64,000 nt of DNA from Pleurodeles waltl (Eukaryota > Chordata > Amphibia > Caudata > Salamandridae): NCBI RefSeq assembly GCF_031143425.1, contig NC_090445.1:1581842049-1581906048 (forward strand). Reading direction: 5' to 3'. The notes below the pieces were generated by a model that was given only the letters and a program-made list of their open reading frames with translations, was not told the origin of the DNA and did not search any database. Position 1 is the stretch's first letter. The number at the start of each line of letters is the position of its first letter. The position numbers and the translations under genes are program-made. This document shows positions 45,621-56,840 of this stretch, one piece after another.

Positions 45621-46555
45621 GCAGAAGATCATATAGATACAAAGCCCCAGAAATGCAGAATAAAACTATTTGGCACAGAACAGTATGTTCCACATCCACC
45701 TACAAGACTACCCTGCACGTCCACAGCGAGCAATCAAACACCTATAAAATGCTAGGTAGCCCTATTCTTCTTCCTGGCCCACCCATGCTTCTTCATGGCC
45801 CTCGCAGATCCTGAATCCTGGAACCGGGCCTGACAACAAGCCTTATGAACCAGAGACTGCTTCATAGGATGTGATACCTATAATTTTAAGAAAGGCGTTA
45901 TTATCCATGCGGGCAATAATCGAGTGGCAAAACATGTCAGCTGCAAAGAGAAACAAGGTCTGTCGTCCCGTCCTCCAGTTTTTAATCTTGTGTTGGGGAG
46001 ACACCAGGAAAATAATTTTTAGCTCACTGACACATAACTCTAGTATAGGTTGACAGTTTAACACAGCCAGAGATGAGGGGAAACCCACTTGCCACGCTTT
46101 ATCGAGTATACATTGTCTCCTATACGGGAGGTGCCCGAATGTCCTACAAAAGTGAATTGACGTCTATATGTAATGCAGACTGAGGTATGCAACAATCTGA
46201 ATGTAAATGCCTTAAACGCCTGACTGCATTGCCATTGTTTGTGTTAATACTTACATAAAAACTTCAATAAAATATTTTTTTTAAACAATGGGAGTACAAA
46301 AAACGTATTATTATTAGGCATAACCTCTACCAAGGTGGGAACCCATCCCCAGAAGACTGCACAGCCGGTGACCATCATACACTCGGTCCTTCCAGGTGTG
46401 ATTTTACCAAAACATATTATTTTCATTTGAAGAGGCCTTTCCTCTAGCCTTTACTTTCCAAACGTACGTACCCCCCGACCCTAAGCAGAAGTGCAAAGCT
46501 TGCTGGCCGGCATGCCCTGTGAGGGAGGAAGATACTGCTGAGGTCTGTTTCTCTG
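45621..46555. other. No feature recognised
   Basis: About 0.9 kb of ordinary sequence between the GA tract and the CpG-rich patch. No supported feature. Confidence 0.4.
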
Positions 46556-46830
46556 TTATCTCCAGATCGCATCATTAGCCATGACGACCACAAGATCAGA
46601 CAATGCGTCCGTCCGGGCTATCTTGTCTTGACGGGCGCTGGGTGCCAAAGTGAGAAAGGGAAGCGCAACCAGCAGGCGGGTGAGACAGATAAAACCACCC
46701 CTGCGGCGGCCTCCACTGTCATCTGTGCCGTGAAGGAAGCGCGTCAGCTCCCCGCCATATCTCGGCCTACAGGAGTCAACACCAGACCGTACTTCCGGTC
46801 TCTCCCAGCGTGAAGTCTTTCCTCCATGAA
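46556..46830. promoter_or_regulatory. Candidate host CpG-rich promoter patch
   Basis: By eye I count about 18 CpG in roughly 240 bp (46561-46800), close to random expectation for its GC content and unlike the CpG-poor flanks. On the minus strand it holds ACCGGAAGT (46793-46801), a consensus ETS site, and, some 35 bp downstream, ATATGGCGG (about 46756-46764), close to the YY1 element often found at transcription starts. On the plus strand there is a strong splice-donor-like CGGGTGAGA near 46677-46685. No repeat end flanks it. Candidate only: no conserved exon is visible, and the 101-codon minus frame (46556-46861) has no known motif. Confidence 0.35.
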
Positions 46831-48258
46831 ACCCATCTAAAGACCCGTGGTCCTGATTCAAAACAAGTGGGGTATCACATCACTGAGAGCAATCTAAACA
46901 GAGCCGCAGTGCTGGGAACGCGATCCATTCACAGCAGAAACTAGCACCTCAGCTGGTATCTGACTCGCTACTTAGTGCTTCAAATTCACACGTAGCACAA
47001 TGGGTGACAACACAGCGCAGCTCCTGTCCTCGTGCTGCACACGGAAACACTGCCCATGCAGACCAAATGCAACTTCAGGACGATATAACACACAACGCAG
47101 CTGGTAGCATTGCTATTGGGGACGTTTTCAGGACGTAGAATTGCACCGTGTAATTTCCAACAAGCAGGTCAGAAAATAAAGTATGAAAGAAACCGAGTTA
47201 TTTGGATAACTTCCTCTGTTTGGTTGCCAGTGTCATCTTAAGGATTTTTGAAGCCCTGAGCAAGACCTGTTTTTGAGACCCCTGATCAGAACAACTTTGA
47301 ATTTTATTACCCATCTCCTAACTTAAGCCTGCGTGGTACCAAAAAGTATGGAATTATGTGTTAAACCTTGTGAAACGTTCAAAATCAGCTGAAATATGTC
47401 GTGACCCAGAAATCCTTCAGAAGACACTGGGATGAGAGAGTCAGAGGTAAAGGTAGGCAGGGAGAGATGCTTACACAGAGAAATGGAATAGCTAGAGGTC
47501 AAGTATTGAAAAAGTTCATCTTCTCACGGGAGGAGCTGCAGGGAGAAGGGCTTGGAAGATGGGTGCCCAGGGCATTTTTCCCACTTTACCCAAGTCTTAA
47601 AAGGTCTCTGGTTACCATATGGGGTGAATCACTGGTAAACAGGAATATTGTCACTGATTCCCACTAGCCAGCCATCAAAGGACCAATACATAGAGAACTG
47701 TGAGTATGTATATCCAGCAGGGTGACTCAATGTGCCAAATGCTGACTGCTGTTACATGAGGTTTGAACCTGGACCATCAACTCCGCCATCCATGGAATTG
47801 ATAAATTAGGCGGCATTCAATTGGATAATACATTTTATTTAGAGTACTTAGAAACAGCAGGAGTGTGATGTGAAGAATTCTACAAAAATACAGATTTTTT
47901 TATGTATGGTTTCAGTATACATTTTCAGTATTTAAAACAAAATTGCTGATGCTTTGTTTCATTTTAAGTATGTCTGACCAAAAAGTTCAGGTACACATAG
48001 CCCAGAGGATCCCATTCCTGACAGATCTTTGCAGGTTGCTCTCCTATTTGAGTAAGATTGCACTGGATACCCTGTAGAAATAAACTCTCAATAGATGTGA
48101 TGATGTTATAGCGGGTTATATAGAATGCTACAAGAAGGGGCATGATGGCACAGTGCTCAGGTTACAAGAATATAATGCACTGACCACCGTGGATAGGTAA
48201 ATGCAAGTCCTGGGCATCTATCAGGGTGTTGTAAAGTCTGAGGCTATAACAAGCCATC
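46831..48258. other. No feature recognised
   Basis: About 1.4 kb. The 88-codon frame at 47401-47667 has no recognisable motif. No repeat boundaries found. Confidence 0.4.
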
Positions 48259-48350
48259 GGGGCCTATTCAAAAGGCATTTTGGAGTACATATAACAGTAC
48301 TCTTGAAATACTCTATCAAATACTCTTACATGTCTTTGTGAATTGGCCCC
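48259..48350. repeat. Short terminal-inverted-repeat element
   Basis: 92 bp with ends GGGGCCTATTCAAAA and the complement of TTTGTGAATTGGCCCC, and inner complementary words 'gagtac'/'gtactc'. No clear target duplication (atc on the left, taa on the right). The end pattern matches the other GG(N)CC elements of this window. Confidence 0.5.
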
Positions 48351-48497
48351 TAAACACCTAAAATAAAATTGAAATTGGAATATTCAAGAACTTTTAATAT
48401 GCAATTTGCATGAATAGAAAGGACTGTGTCCCCCTTTGCATTTTAACTAATAGGGAGGAGTTGGACTTTTCAAGACCATTTCACAAAGGCACATTAT

Positions 48498-49099
48498 GGG
48501 GGTCATTCTGACCCTGGCGGTAATTACCGCCAGGGCGGAGGTAGGCGGTAGCACCGCCAACAGGCTGGCGGTGCTCCGCCGGGCATTCTGACCAGAAGCG
48601 GAAAGCCGGCGGTGTACTGCCGACTTTCCGCTGCCCATAGAAATCCGCCATGGCGGCGCAGCTTGCTGCGCCGCCATGGGGATTCTGACACCCCATACCG
48701 CCATCCTGTTCCTGGCGGTTCGCCCGCCAGGAACAGGATGGCGGTATGGGATGTCGAGGGGCCCCTGGGGGCCCCTGCAGTGCCCATGCCAATGGCATGG
48801 GCACTGCAGGGGCCCCCGTAAGAGGGCCCCACAAAGATTTTCACTGTCTGCTGCGCAGACAGTGAAAATCGCGACGGGTGCCACTGCACCCGTCGCACCC
48901 CTTCAACTCCGCCGGCTCAATTCTGAGCCGGCTTCTTTGTTGATGGGGCTTTCCCGCTGGGCCGGCCGGCGGTCTTCTGGCGGTCGCCCGCCGGCCCCGC
49001 AGGAAAGCCAGAATGACCGCCGCGGTCTTTTGACCGTGGAGCGGTCTTTCGGCGGGAACCGCTTGGCGGGCGGCGACCGCCGCGGTCAGAATCACCCCC
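48498..49099. mobile_element. 602-bp hairpin-chain MITE, target duplication TAT
   Basis: Ends GGGGGTCATTCTGACC and the complement of GGTCAGAATCACCCCC; TAT at 48495-48497 and 49100-49102. Almost the entire interior consists of consecutive near-perfect hairpins: CCCTGGCGGTAATTACCGCC (about 48513), arms GCGGAAAG (about 48597-48630), CCGCCATGGCGGCGCAGC and its complement (about 48646-48679), CCATACCGCCATCCTG with a 57-bp span (about 48693-48749), a 73-bp span with arms GGGGCCCCTG (about 48757), GATTTTCACTGTCTG and complement (about 48836-48870), GCGACGGGTGC/GCACCCGTCGC (about 48870-48896), then GCCGGCTC arms. It has no gene and GC content far above its surroundings. Confidence 0.9.
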
Positions 49100-49149
49100 T
49101 ATATGTGCAAAAAAGTACTCCTGTACTACAACTTCTATACTCATAAATG

Positions 49150-49617
49150 TCTGTGAAAAGACCCTCTACCGAGGGCCATCCTTATTGCTTCCCACAGAAG
49201 GGGAAGCCAATGGAGCTGACTGCTCCCATCAAGCAAAAGCAAACATAACTCTGCTTAATAACAGGTCCCACTGTCAAAAAGCGGAGTTTTCATCTTTCTT
49301 CCCTGCATGCAGATATGGGTACAGGAAAGACAGATGAAAACATTGCTCCAGCAAGCAGGGAGCTGCTATTAAAAGAAGCTCCTTGCTTGCTGGAGCAATG
49401 CCGGCTCACGCAGGAGGTGGGAGCTGGCTGGGATCATGGGGAGGCCTTGAGGCTCCCCCAGCGGTCCCAGGTAGCGCGTAAAGGGCAAACAATAAAAACA
49501 AAAAAAATGTGTGTGACTGTGGGGAAGGCCTAGAGGCTCCTCTCGAGGTTGCATGTGCCTGTAAAGGGCAAAAAAAATAGTTATTAAAAAAAAGACAGCC
49601 TAATGGTGAAGGTCATA
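49150..49617. repeat. Hairpin-containing dispersed repeat
   Basis: A prominent inverted repeat occupies 49343-49402: ATTGCTCCAGCAAGCAGG pairs with CCTTGCTTGCTGGAGCAAT around a short AT loop. The following 'gaggccttgaggctccccc' and A-rich end look like a dispersed element. Boundaries are unclear. No gene. Confidence 0.45.
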
Positions 49618-50087
49618 GATCCTGAAGTTCTGAGCCAACCTGCGGATGTACACACCAGATTAAGGGGTAAGGGAGCACAGATCGCTGGGGGGGCCATGGG
49701 GCTCCAGCTCTTGGCCGTCCCATTACACCCCGAGACTGATTGGTGTTTGGAGGGGGGGGGGGGGGCGGAACCCTGAGCGTGAGGACAAGGAATGGTGTAG
49801 TCAGAGTAACCGCCCCTCCTAAGGATACAGGTGAGGTATGGGTCACTTGTGTGTCCAATGGTGGTTCAGGACAGGAAGGGATCCTGTCAGAAAAAGATTT
49901 ATGGCCACTAATTTTGTACCTCATGATTTGTAATTATTTGTGTTATGTTTTATAAAAGTGATTTATGACTTTATGCTAGGAGAATACTAAAGTTGTGTTA
50001 ATAAAAACTTCTTCCAACAAGTAAGATTGTCGGTCTGCGTATAGCTGGTGGGGGGAGTGTGGGCTGTCTGGCGGTCTCCAGATCCTA
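49618..50087. repeat. Long direct repeat, copy 1 (470 bp)
   Basis: From GATCCTGAAGTTCTGAGCC to GATCCTA this copy matches 50504-50966 almost base for base, with a longer G-run at 49753-49766. It contains a polyadenylation-like 'ttaataaaaacttcttcc' about 80 bp before its end. LTR-like or tandem-element organisation is possible; the period between copies is 886 bp. No TG...CA ends were identified. Confidence 0.75.
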
Positions 50088-50503
50088 GGGTAAAGCACCC
50101 CCCAACATGGGGGAGCGCGGCCCGTTAGGGGACGGGGCCGCCGAGGCCCGACGCTCCCCTACGCACTAGTGGTGCGAGGGGCTGGCCAGAGAATTCCGCC
50201 CTCACTCCACGTGAGGCGTGAGGGCGGAAGTTAGACAGAGGAATCGTAGCGGCTGCGTTGGCCGCTAACTGGTTTCAGCTGCCGCATGCCGGTGGGGGGC
50301 TATTTAAGAGCCCCCCCCAGAAGGCTTGTCCTTCTTCTTTCGGACGCGGCGGCTGGAGCTTGCGGGGGCCCGCAGTTGACCCACCCACCCTCTCCTTAAT
50401 TTAGATGGTGAAGAAAGGTATAAGCGGATATTGAGGTATTAAAGTGACCAGAAACAACAGAGGGGTCCCCAAGGTTGGGGCCCCGGGAGGACACCAGGGA
50501 TAG
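50088..50503. promoter_or_regulatory. GC-rich spacer with TATA-like box between the direct repeats
   Basis: A GC-rich, CpG-containing spacer (gagcgcggcccg, aattccgccctc, tagcggctgcg) leads to 'ggctatttaagagcccc' near 50299-50315, a TATA-like element followed by 'cttcttctttcggacgcgg'. This looks like a U3-type retroelement promoter located between two copies that carry a polyadenylation signal. Inference from layout only. Confidence 0.35.
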
Positions 50504-50966
50504 GATCCTGAAGTTCTGAGCCAACCTGCAGATGTACAAACCAGATTATGGGGTAAGGGAGCACAGATAGCTGGGGGGGCCATGGGGCTCCAGCTCTTGG
50601 CCGCCCGTTACACCCCGAGACTGATTGGTGTTTGGAGGGGGGGCGGAACCCAGAGTATGAGGACAAGGAACAGTGTAGTCAGGGTTACCGCCCCTCCTAA
50701 GGATACAGGTGAGGTATTGGTCACTTGTGTGGTCTAATGGTGGTTCAGGACAGGAAGGGATCCTGTCAGAAAAAGATTTATGGTCACTAATTTTGTATCT
50801 CATGATTTGTAAATATTTGTGTTATGTTTTGTAAAAGTGATTTATGACTTTATGCTAGGAGAATACTAAAGTTGTGCTAATAAAAACTTCTTCCAACAAG
50901 TAAGATTGTCGGTCTGCCTATAGCTGGTGGAGGGAGTGTGGGCCGTCTGGCGGTGTCCGGATCCTA
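50504..50966. repeat. Long direct repeat, copy 2 (463 bp)
   Basis: Second copy of the repeat at 49618-50087, with a shorter G-run and scattered substitutions. It ends at GGATCCTA before a T-rich transition. The pair could be the two ends of a retroelement lacking an interior, or two units of a tandem array. Confidence 0.75.
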
Positions 50967-51004
50967 TTTCTTTTCAATTTGTGCCGAAATATATCATTTT
51001 AAGT

Positions 51005-51440
51005 ATATCATCCATCAAAGCCTAAACAACTCTCTATCTCTCTCCCTCTCACTCTCTTTCTCTCTCTCTTTCAATCTTTTTACCCACTCAGACCCTTAAG
51101 ACCCTTACGCACCCATTCACAGACCCACTCAGACACTTACAAACCCACTCACAGACCCAATCAGACCCTCGTGCACCCACTCACATCCCCAGCCAGACCC
51201 TCACACACCCACTCAGAGACCCACTCAGACACTCACACACCCACTCACAGATCCACTTAGACTCTCACACAGTCACTCACAGACCCACTGACACTCACAT
51301 TCACCCACTCATTGACCTACGCAGACACTGACGCACCCACTAAGACATTGATGCACGCACTCTCACACCCAGACAGAGACTCTCATAGCCACTCTCATCC
51401 CCAGATACACCCTCTTACACCTATTCTCACAACCAGAGGG
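51005..51440. repeat. CT-rich run and CACCCACTCAGACACT minisatellite
   Basis: A CT microsatellite-like run (51020-51075) passes into an imperfect minisatellite of about 18-20 bp units resembling 'cacccactcagacactca' from about 51080 to 51435. Units are diverged and no frame is conserved. Confidence 0.8.
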
Positions 51441-51845
51441 ATAGGATGCGGCCAACTCTTGCTGTGCATGGCCAAGGGCATATGCAGAGTAGGTGTGGGT
51501 GGTTGGCCGCAGGGACTGGCTGCAGGCCAGGTCTTGAAGGCAACCCCTGCTGTGCGCGGGTGAAGACCGTGAATGGTGCAAGGTTGGGCGCTTATGGGGG
51601 GTTTGCCTCAGGGCTGGCCTGCGGCCAACCGCCACAGCCCATGCAAGTCAGCAGTTATTTTTTTTTGTTGTAAAATTAAATGTTTTTGTGTCCTCCCTGC
51701 GCACAGCTCCACCTCTTTACTGCACAGTAAGCTGCAACTGATAGTTATCTTAGGGCATGAGTTATAGTTACTTATTCTAACTATACCAGGTGAATGTCTA
51801 TGGTTTTGTTTGCTTGAAATGTGAGCCTACCTATAATGTCCCACA
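51441..51845. other. Probable dispersed repeat tail, no gene
   Basis: GC-rich then T-rich sequence with recurring 'ggccgcagg..ctgg' words (51500-51630). No coding support. Confidence 0.35.
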
Positions 51846-51847
51846 TA

Positions 51848-51871
51848 TCTATATATCTATATATATATAGA

Positions 51872-51919
<48 letters not shown>

Positions 51920-52032
51920 TATGCATATGTATATATATATATATATATAGATATATATATATAGATATAGATATATGCACATATGTATATGTATATATAT
52001 ATATATACATATTTATATATATATATATATGT

Positions 52033-52095
<63 letters not shown>

Positions 52096-52096
52096 T
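51848..52096. repeat. AT-dinucleotide microsatellite
   Basis: About 250 bp of nearly pure (TA)n with interspersed 'gatc', 'gcacatatgcatatg' and 'gatata' variants. The Tyr/Ile frames over it are repeat artefacts. Confidence 0.97.
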
Positions 52097-52855
52097 GGAA
52101 GGTTTATACTTTCTTGTTATATACTTACATTCCATGGTAAAGGCTTATCTTGTAAACTTGTAAAGGCATGTTCGTTGTAATAAATCTGGTTAAAAAGGCC
52201 TTTGTTCTAAAATCATTTTCTGATTAAACTTGCATTATAAAGCTATTCGTTGTAATGACATTCGGAATTCCGTCATACATCCCTCGGCTACCACAGGGAC
52301 TAAAACTGCTTGCTGACAAATTAGCCTGGTTCGGAGCAACGTTTACTCACCTTCATTTTCCAAGAGCCTTTTCAGAGCGTGGAAGATGTTCCACTCCAAC
52401 CAGAGAAGTATGAGGAAGGATGGTCACCAGGGAGGAAATAATGCTTAGCGCTAAAGCATTTCAAGGTGGTGTAATGCTTTTATCTGTCCCACAAAGTGGT
52501 GTTTTTCACCCAACTTAAGAAACTGTCAAACCGTTTCCACAGTACACACCTCGTAGCGCTTGGCTGCTGACCTAAGGAGGAGGGCCAAAAAGCATGATTC
52601 CATACTTGTGATTGATGGAATGGCTTGGGTATTTCTGTCTTTCTCCATTAAGCTTTAAGTGGTTCTGCACCATTCATTTCTGGACATTTGACATTTGGTC
52701 TAGCAATCAGCCAATCATCTGAACCATACGTTTTTCATCAAGAACTTTGGCTTAACCCAGACATGTTGAAACAGGCCACATGTAAGGGAGATACCTGACC
52801 TAACTAGTTCAAAACAGTCAGAGACACAGGCAACTGCCAAAAGTCAGGTTCGTTA
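52097..52855. other. No feature recognised
   Basis: About 0.75 kb of ordinary sequence. No supported feature. Confidence 0.4.
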
Positions 52856-52859
52856 TCGA

Positions 52860-53150
52860 TTGCTGACTCGGGCCACAATGCACTTACCCACATACTGAAC
52901 GAGAACTCAGGCAAACAACGAGGAACAGCCCCCGGCCTCATCCCCTACAACTACAACCCACTACGTCTGGCACAGTAAGAGGAACAGCCCTTCACACCAC
53001 TAGCAGCACAACTCTGGAACACCACACAGATTTCGGTCTGTGACAGAAACCTATGAGTGTCTGGTAAATCATACCCAGACTACCACAGACCACCGAAAGT
53101 GCTGCAATGCCTTGTAAATGGCCATCATCCGATGCATAAATAACAAATAA
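52860..53150 (+). pseudogene. 3' end of a CR1/L2-type LINE (ORF2 C-terminus)
   Basis: One frame reads LIPYNYNPLRLAQ, a stop, EEQPFTPLAAQLWNT. This resembles the C-terminal end of CR1/L2-clade ORF2 proteins, where a conserved '...R.F...AP.LWN.LP' motif closes the protein after the reverse transcriptase. The sequence ends in 'gcataaataacaaataataac', a short AT-rich repeat tail like those of such LINEs. Only the 3' few hundred bases are present, as is usual for 5'-truncated copies. Confidence 0.45.
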
Positions 53151-53549
53151 TAACTTCATATTTGATCACGCAAGTCCTCATTTACAGCCTAGTGATAAAT
53201 CCTTGGTAATGTCTAGGATTACCTAAGATTGTGGTAATTCTAGGCAGCACCAAGGATCATTGGTAATGAATTACTAATAATCCTTAGGTTGTCGCAGTTG
53301 GGATTTAAGGTATTAACTCACATTTACAATTTTTTCACATAACTGGCAAATAACCTGAAGTATTTACCATTAATTTCATCACTTTTGTGTGGAGAACACG
53401 TTTTCTGATCAACAGTTTAGTATATCTGTTTTTCTAGACCGCATTACTTTGTTTTAGCCCAACATGATTAATGTATGGTAATCTGACTGCAGCATTTTTT
53501 GGGCATTTATACCTTTATACCGAAATAGAAAGCAAAAACTCCCCAAGAC
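53151..53549. other. No feature recognised
   Basis: About 0.4 kb AT-rich sequence with recurring 'ggtaat' words (53205-53275) but no definable unit. Confidence 0.35.
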
Positions 53550-53552
53550 ATA

Positions 53553-54092
53553 GGGGCATAATTACAAGAAAGTGGAGCATCATAGATGACGCACCACTTT
53601 TCTTTCAACCCCCATACTGGCACCTAACAACACCATGGTAGTGCCATATTTATGATACGACGCATCATGGCGGTCATTAGGCCAATAGCATCAGATTTTT
53701 TCTATGCTATTTGGGCGCTTTGCTGCACTAGCGACAACAATTTTGACACTAGTGCAACAAAGTGCAAGGAGGCCCATAGTTTACTATGGGTGTGTCATTT
53801 AAACGCCTGCTATGAGCAGGCATTAAAAATGATGCCAAAAATGATGCAATGAAATCTTGCACATTTTACTGTGCCATTTTTGCCACCCTCATAGTGCCAG
53901 AACGCCCCCTTGCATACATTATTCCTGGAGCAGACGTAATGTGCCACAAGGGGTTACAAAGTGGTGCAATGCATGGATTGCGTCACTTTGTAAATATGGC
54001 ACAGAAAAAATGTCTCCATAAGACCATATTAGCGTAAAATAAATGATGCTAATGTGGCACAAGGGGGTGCTAAGGGCTTGTAAATATGTCCC
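53553..54092. mobile_element. Non-autonomous element, family A, copy 2, target duplication ATA
   Basis: Ends GGGGCATAATTACAAG and the complement of CTTGTAAATATGTCCC; ATA at 53550-53552 and 54093-54095. Co-linear with copy 1 at 18001-18490 over its whole length. It keeps internal hairpins such as GCCTGCTATGAGCAGGC. Non-coding. Confidence 0.85.
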
Positions 54093-54095
54093 ATA

Positions 54096-55718
54096 GCATT
54101 TGCAACATGTGTCCTGAGACTGTTTAAAGGCAATCTATATCTCTGTGCAAAACATGGGAAATAATGAACATTATGGTAATTGCTTCTGCTGTTTTCTATT
54201 TTTCCTGTTTTAGGTTTGCGGAGCTAGTAGGAAGTGCGTATGCAAAACATGAGAAAGAAAGCACAATTAGAACTCATCTCTACATTGGTGGTGCATCAAA
54301 AACTGGGGCTTGCTTCCATTTTTGCATCACAACTAGGGCCCACATGTAAATCTCATGATTTATGCAAGTTTTTTTTTTCTCGTGTATAGATCTCATTCCA
54401 TGAGTAGTGGTATTTGGGGTAGTATCATCACACTTTGTAAATACATATACCACAGCATGAGGTATTTAGCACACGTCATTATACCTCTCTGCTCTAACGA
54501 TATAGAATGAGGAGATAAAGCTTCAATGATGCATGTTTTCTCTGTGCAATTGTTTCTCTGCCCAAATATCCATCCTGTTTTACCTGAACACATTTGTCCA
54601 GGGAAAAAATGAGGTATTAATGCATAAAATGTCATCTTGATTCGTGCACAACCCCCTCATTTATGCATCAATTGGGATTATCGCCCCATTTCAACAAAGT
54701 TCTGGTATGCATCAGCTCAGCATGTATTATAAAACGTCTGTCAATTTCGTTCACTTGGTAGACCAACCAGTCTTACATGTATCTACAAGTGTTACTGAGT
54801 CATTTCGGTTTCCACGGCAGGATGTGTTTCAAGTAAAAACATCAGCTTGGCAGTGATGTAATAATTATTATATGTTTGATTGAGTTTTTGCCTCGCCGCA
54901 TTGAGTAAGCCTCTGATTGCTCGAAATGGCAACCCTGAGAGTCAAGTGCTAAAGGGGAATACTTTGTGCTCTGTTTCGGGGATCAAAATTAAGGGAATGT
55001 CTCAGGACCCAAGTGGTAAAAAAGTGTCCCTTATTTCGTTTGAGACAAGGATCTCTCCGATTGCCTTGGGATTCGCCCCAAAAAACAAAACTTTACGTTA
55101 AATATTATTAGAAATATAAAGTTGTGTATGCTCAATCTTCCAAAAAAAAGAGTAGTGTCTTTATATAAAAACACAGGGGCGTTTAGGTTTAGTATTTAAG
55201 ATTCTTACCAGTGTAGATGCTGCAGTACATTCTCTTTTCTCCTACATCTCTGTTGGAGCACTTGGACCGTGAACAATTACCGCGGCAGTCGAATTGCTTG
55301 GGGCCTCCAAAGTCCTCAAACTCAGTTTCCTCACCCAAGTTAGAGTCTGGGGAACTGCAGGGTTTCTAACAGCAGACCGTGGCATGGTTTGCCATGAGAA
55401 GCCACTGACCTGGTGGTCCTTCCACCTCTGGCCCGCTAGATGAAAATGGTGGTCACCCCATGCAAAAAAGGGCAGGACAGCTGTCACAGATTTTCTCTTC
55501 TATGGTTATCCATGCAACGAGTAGCAGATCAACGCATAGAAACAAATAATGGCCCACATGTGCATGAAGCAAACTCCTTCTGTGAGCGTAATTGTGTTTT
55601 TGTTTTATTGAAATAAACTCCTGGTTTTGGAGTTCACTTAAAAAAGAATGCTATGTGGTCTAAACAAACAACCCACTTACATGGCAATCAGTTCAGTCCT
55701 GAGTGCTTCTCCTCACTA
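54096..55718. other. No gene recognised
   Basis: About 1.6 kb. A GGGCCCACATGTAAATCTC phrase at 54338 looks like one end of a GG(N)CC-type element, but I could not find a matching partner end. No coding support. Confidence 0.4.
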
Positions 55719-56300
55719 GGGCCCACATTTATCAAGTTTTCATGCAACACAATGCAGCATGTCACCTTACTATGCTGTCCTGCCTGAAAGGGAATGTCAG
55801 GTATGAACTGTATTTATCATTATACGGCTCATTCCTGTCTGGCTCACATTTGGCTGCCAAGAGCCAATGCGGGTATCCTTACGTTGAGTTGCAGGGGATC
55901 CTGCTTTGTAGGCAGGATTATTTGTTGTGCAGCACACATAGAAAGATGGAGGAAAAAACAAAGAGAAATAAAGATATTTCTCTTTGTTACGCCTCACCTG
56001 GGGAGATTTAGCATTTGCCCCATTCCCAGGTCTACCATTATTGGTAAATCTGGGAATGTGCCAAATTTCATGGCTGGATGTGTGAGAAGGCCCACGATCC
56101 ACCCAAGGAACTTCTCCCTGCCGCAAAGTAACTCAAGGCAGCCATTTGGACTGTCTTTCATTACTCTAGATTTGTCAAGCCGCACAGGACCATGCAAGGT
56201 GGCCTTGCGTGGCTTCTAAAATCTCACTTAGGTTTTGCGTCACCATTTTGCCCCCTTGCCCGGCACATTGGCAACGTGAAACCTTGATAAATCTGGCCCC
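55719..56300. mobile_element. 582-bp terminal-inverted-repeat element
   Basis: Ends GGGCCCACATTTATCAAG and the complement of CCTTGATAAATCTGGCCCC form an imperfect terminal inverted repeat. A hairpin with arms AAAGAGAAATA/TATTTCTCTTT lies at about 55960-55987, and 'gtgcagcacacatagaaag' (55927) matches the element at 41214-41873. The target duplication is unclear (tag against cag). Non-coding. Confidence 0.65.
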
Positions 56301-56379
56301 AGATATATTATCATGCCACTTATAAATGTATTGGCTAAGGGGGTCAATCATTAGGTACACACACACTATTTCAAAACTA

Positions 56380-56840
56380 TTCTAGGGTGGACCTAACCAA
56401 AGCCCTTATAATGTGCCACGTAGACAACATAATTTACATTTCCTCCCCAAAATGTTGATTGTCAAGCAGCACAGACTATAAAAAGAGAAAGGCAGAATTT
56501 GCCTCTACATACAATGGAAGTATGCCTCAAGCTTTACCTGAAAGCTCTCCATTGGCTTCTAGTGAAAGTGAGAATCAAATTCAAAGTTGTAAGCACCATT
56601 CACAAAGCCTACTGAGGGAAAGACCCAAAATACTTTCAAAACCTTGCTACATTTTGTACGGCTGGCAGCTCATTGGCTAAAAATGTGATTCTCTAAGTGT
56701 GTTCAATTAGGGAGATCTCTGTTGGTTTTTAAGATATAAGGGCTGCCCTCGGCCCTTGCTTCAGATCAGTACCCAAATAAATTCAGTTTGGGATACTCTT
56801 GAAACTGAATTGATCAAACTCACTTTTTACATGGACTGTT
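56380..56840 (+). pseudogene. Fragment of a CR1/L2-type LINE reverse transcriptase
   Basis: The frame at about 56532-56610 reads KLYLKALHWLLVKVRIKFKV, which matches the well-known 'pvL..LHWLPV..RI.fK' motif after the reverse transcriptase of CR1/L2/Rex-type LINEs. Upstream, about 56395-56450, ALIMCHVDNIIYIS resembles the preceding 'al.lshidYcnsLl' block. Stops and frame changes are present. Assignment rests on this one strong motif and its order. Confidence 0.55.

Noticed and set aside
46556..46861. 101-codon minus-strand frame as a host exon
   Set aside because: No homology recognised; kept only as part of a candidate promoter patch.
51781..52180. Tyr/Ile-rich frames on both strands
   Set aside because: Encoded by the AT-dinucleotide microsatellite.
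54338..54660. Possible further MITE starting GGGCCCACATGTAAATC
   Set aside because: No matching inverted end or target duplication could be found.
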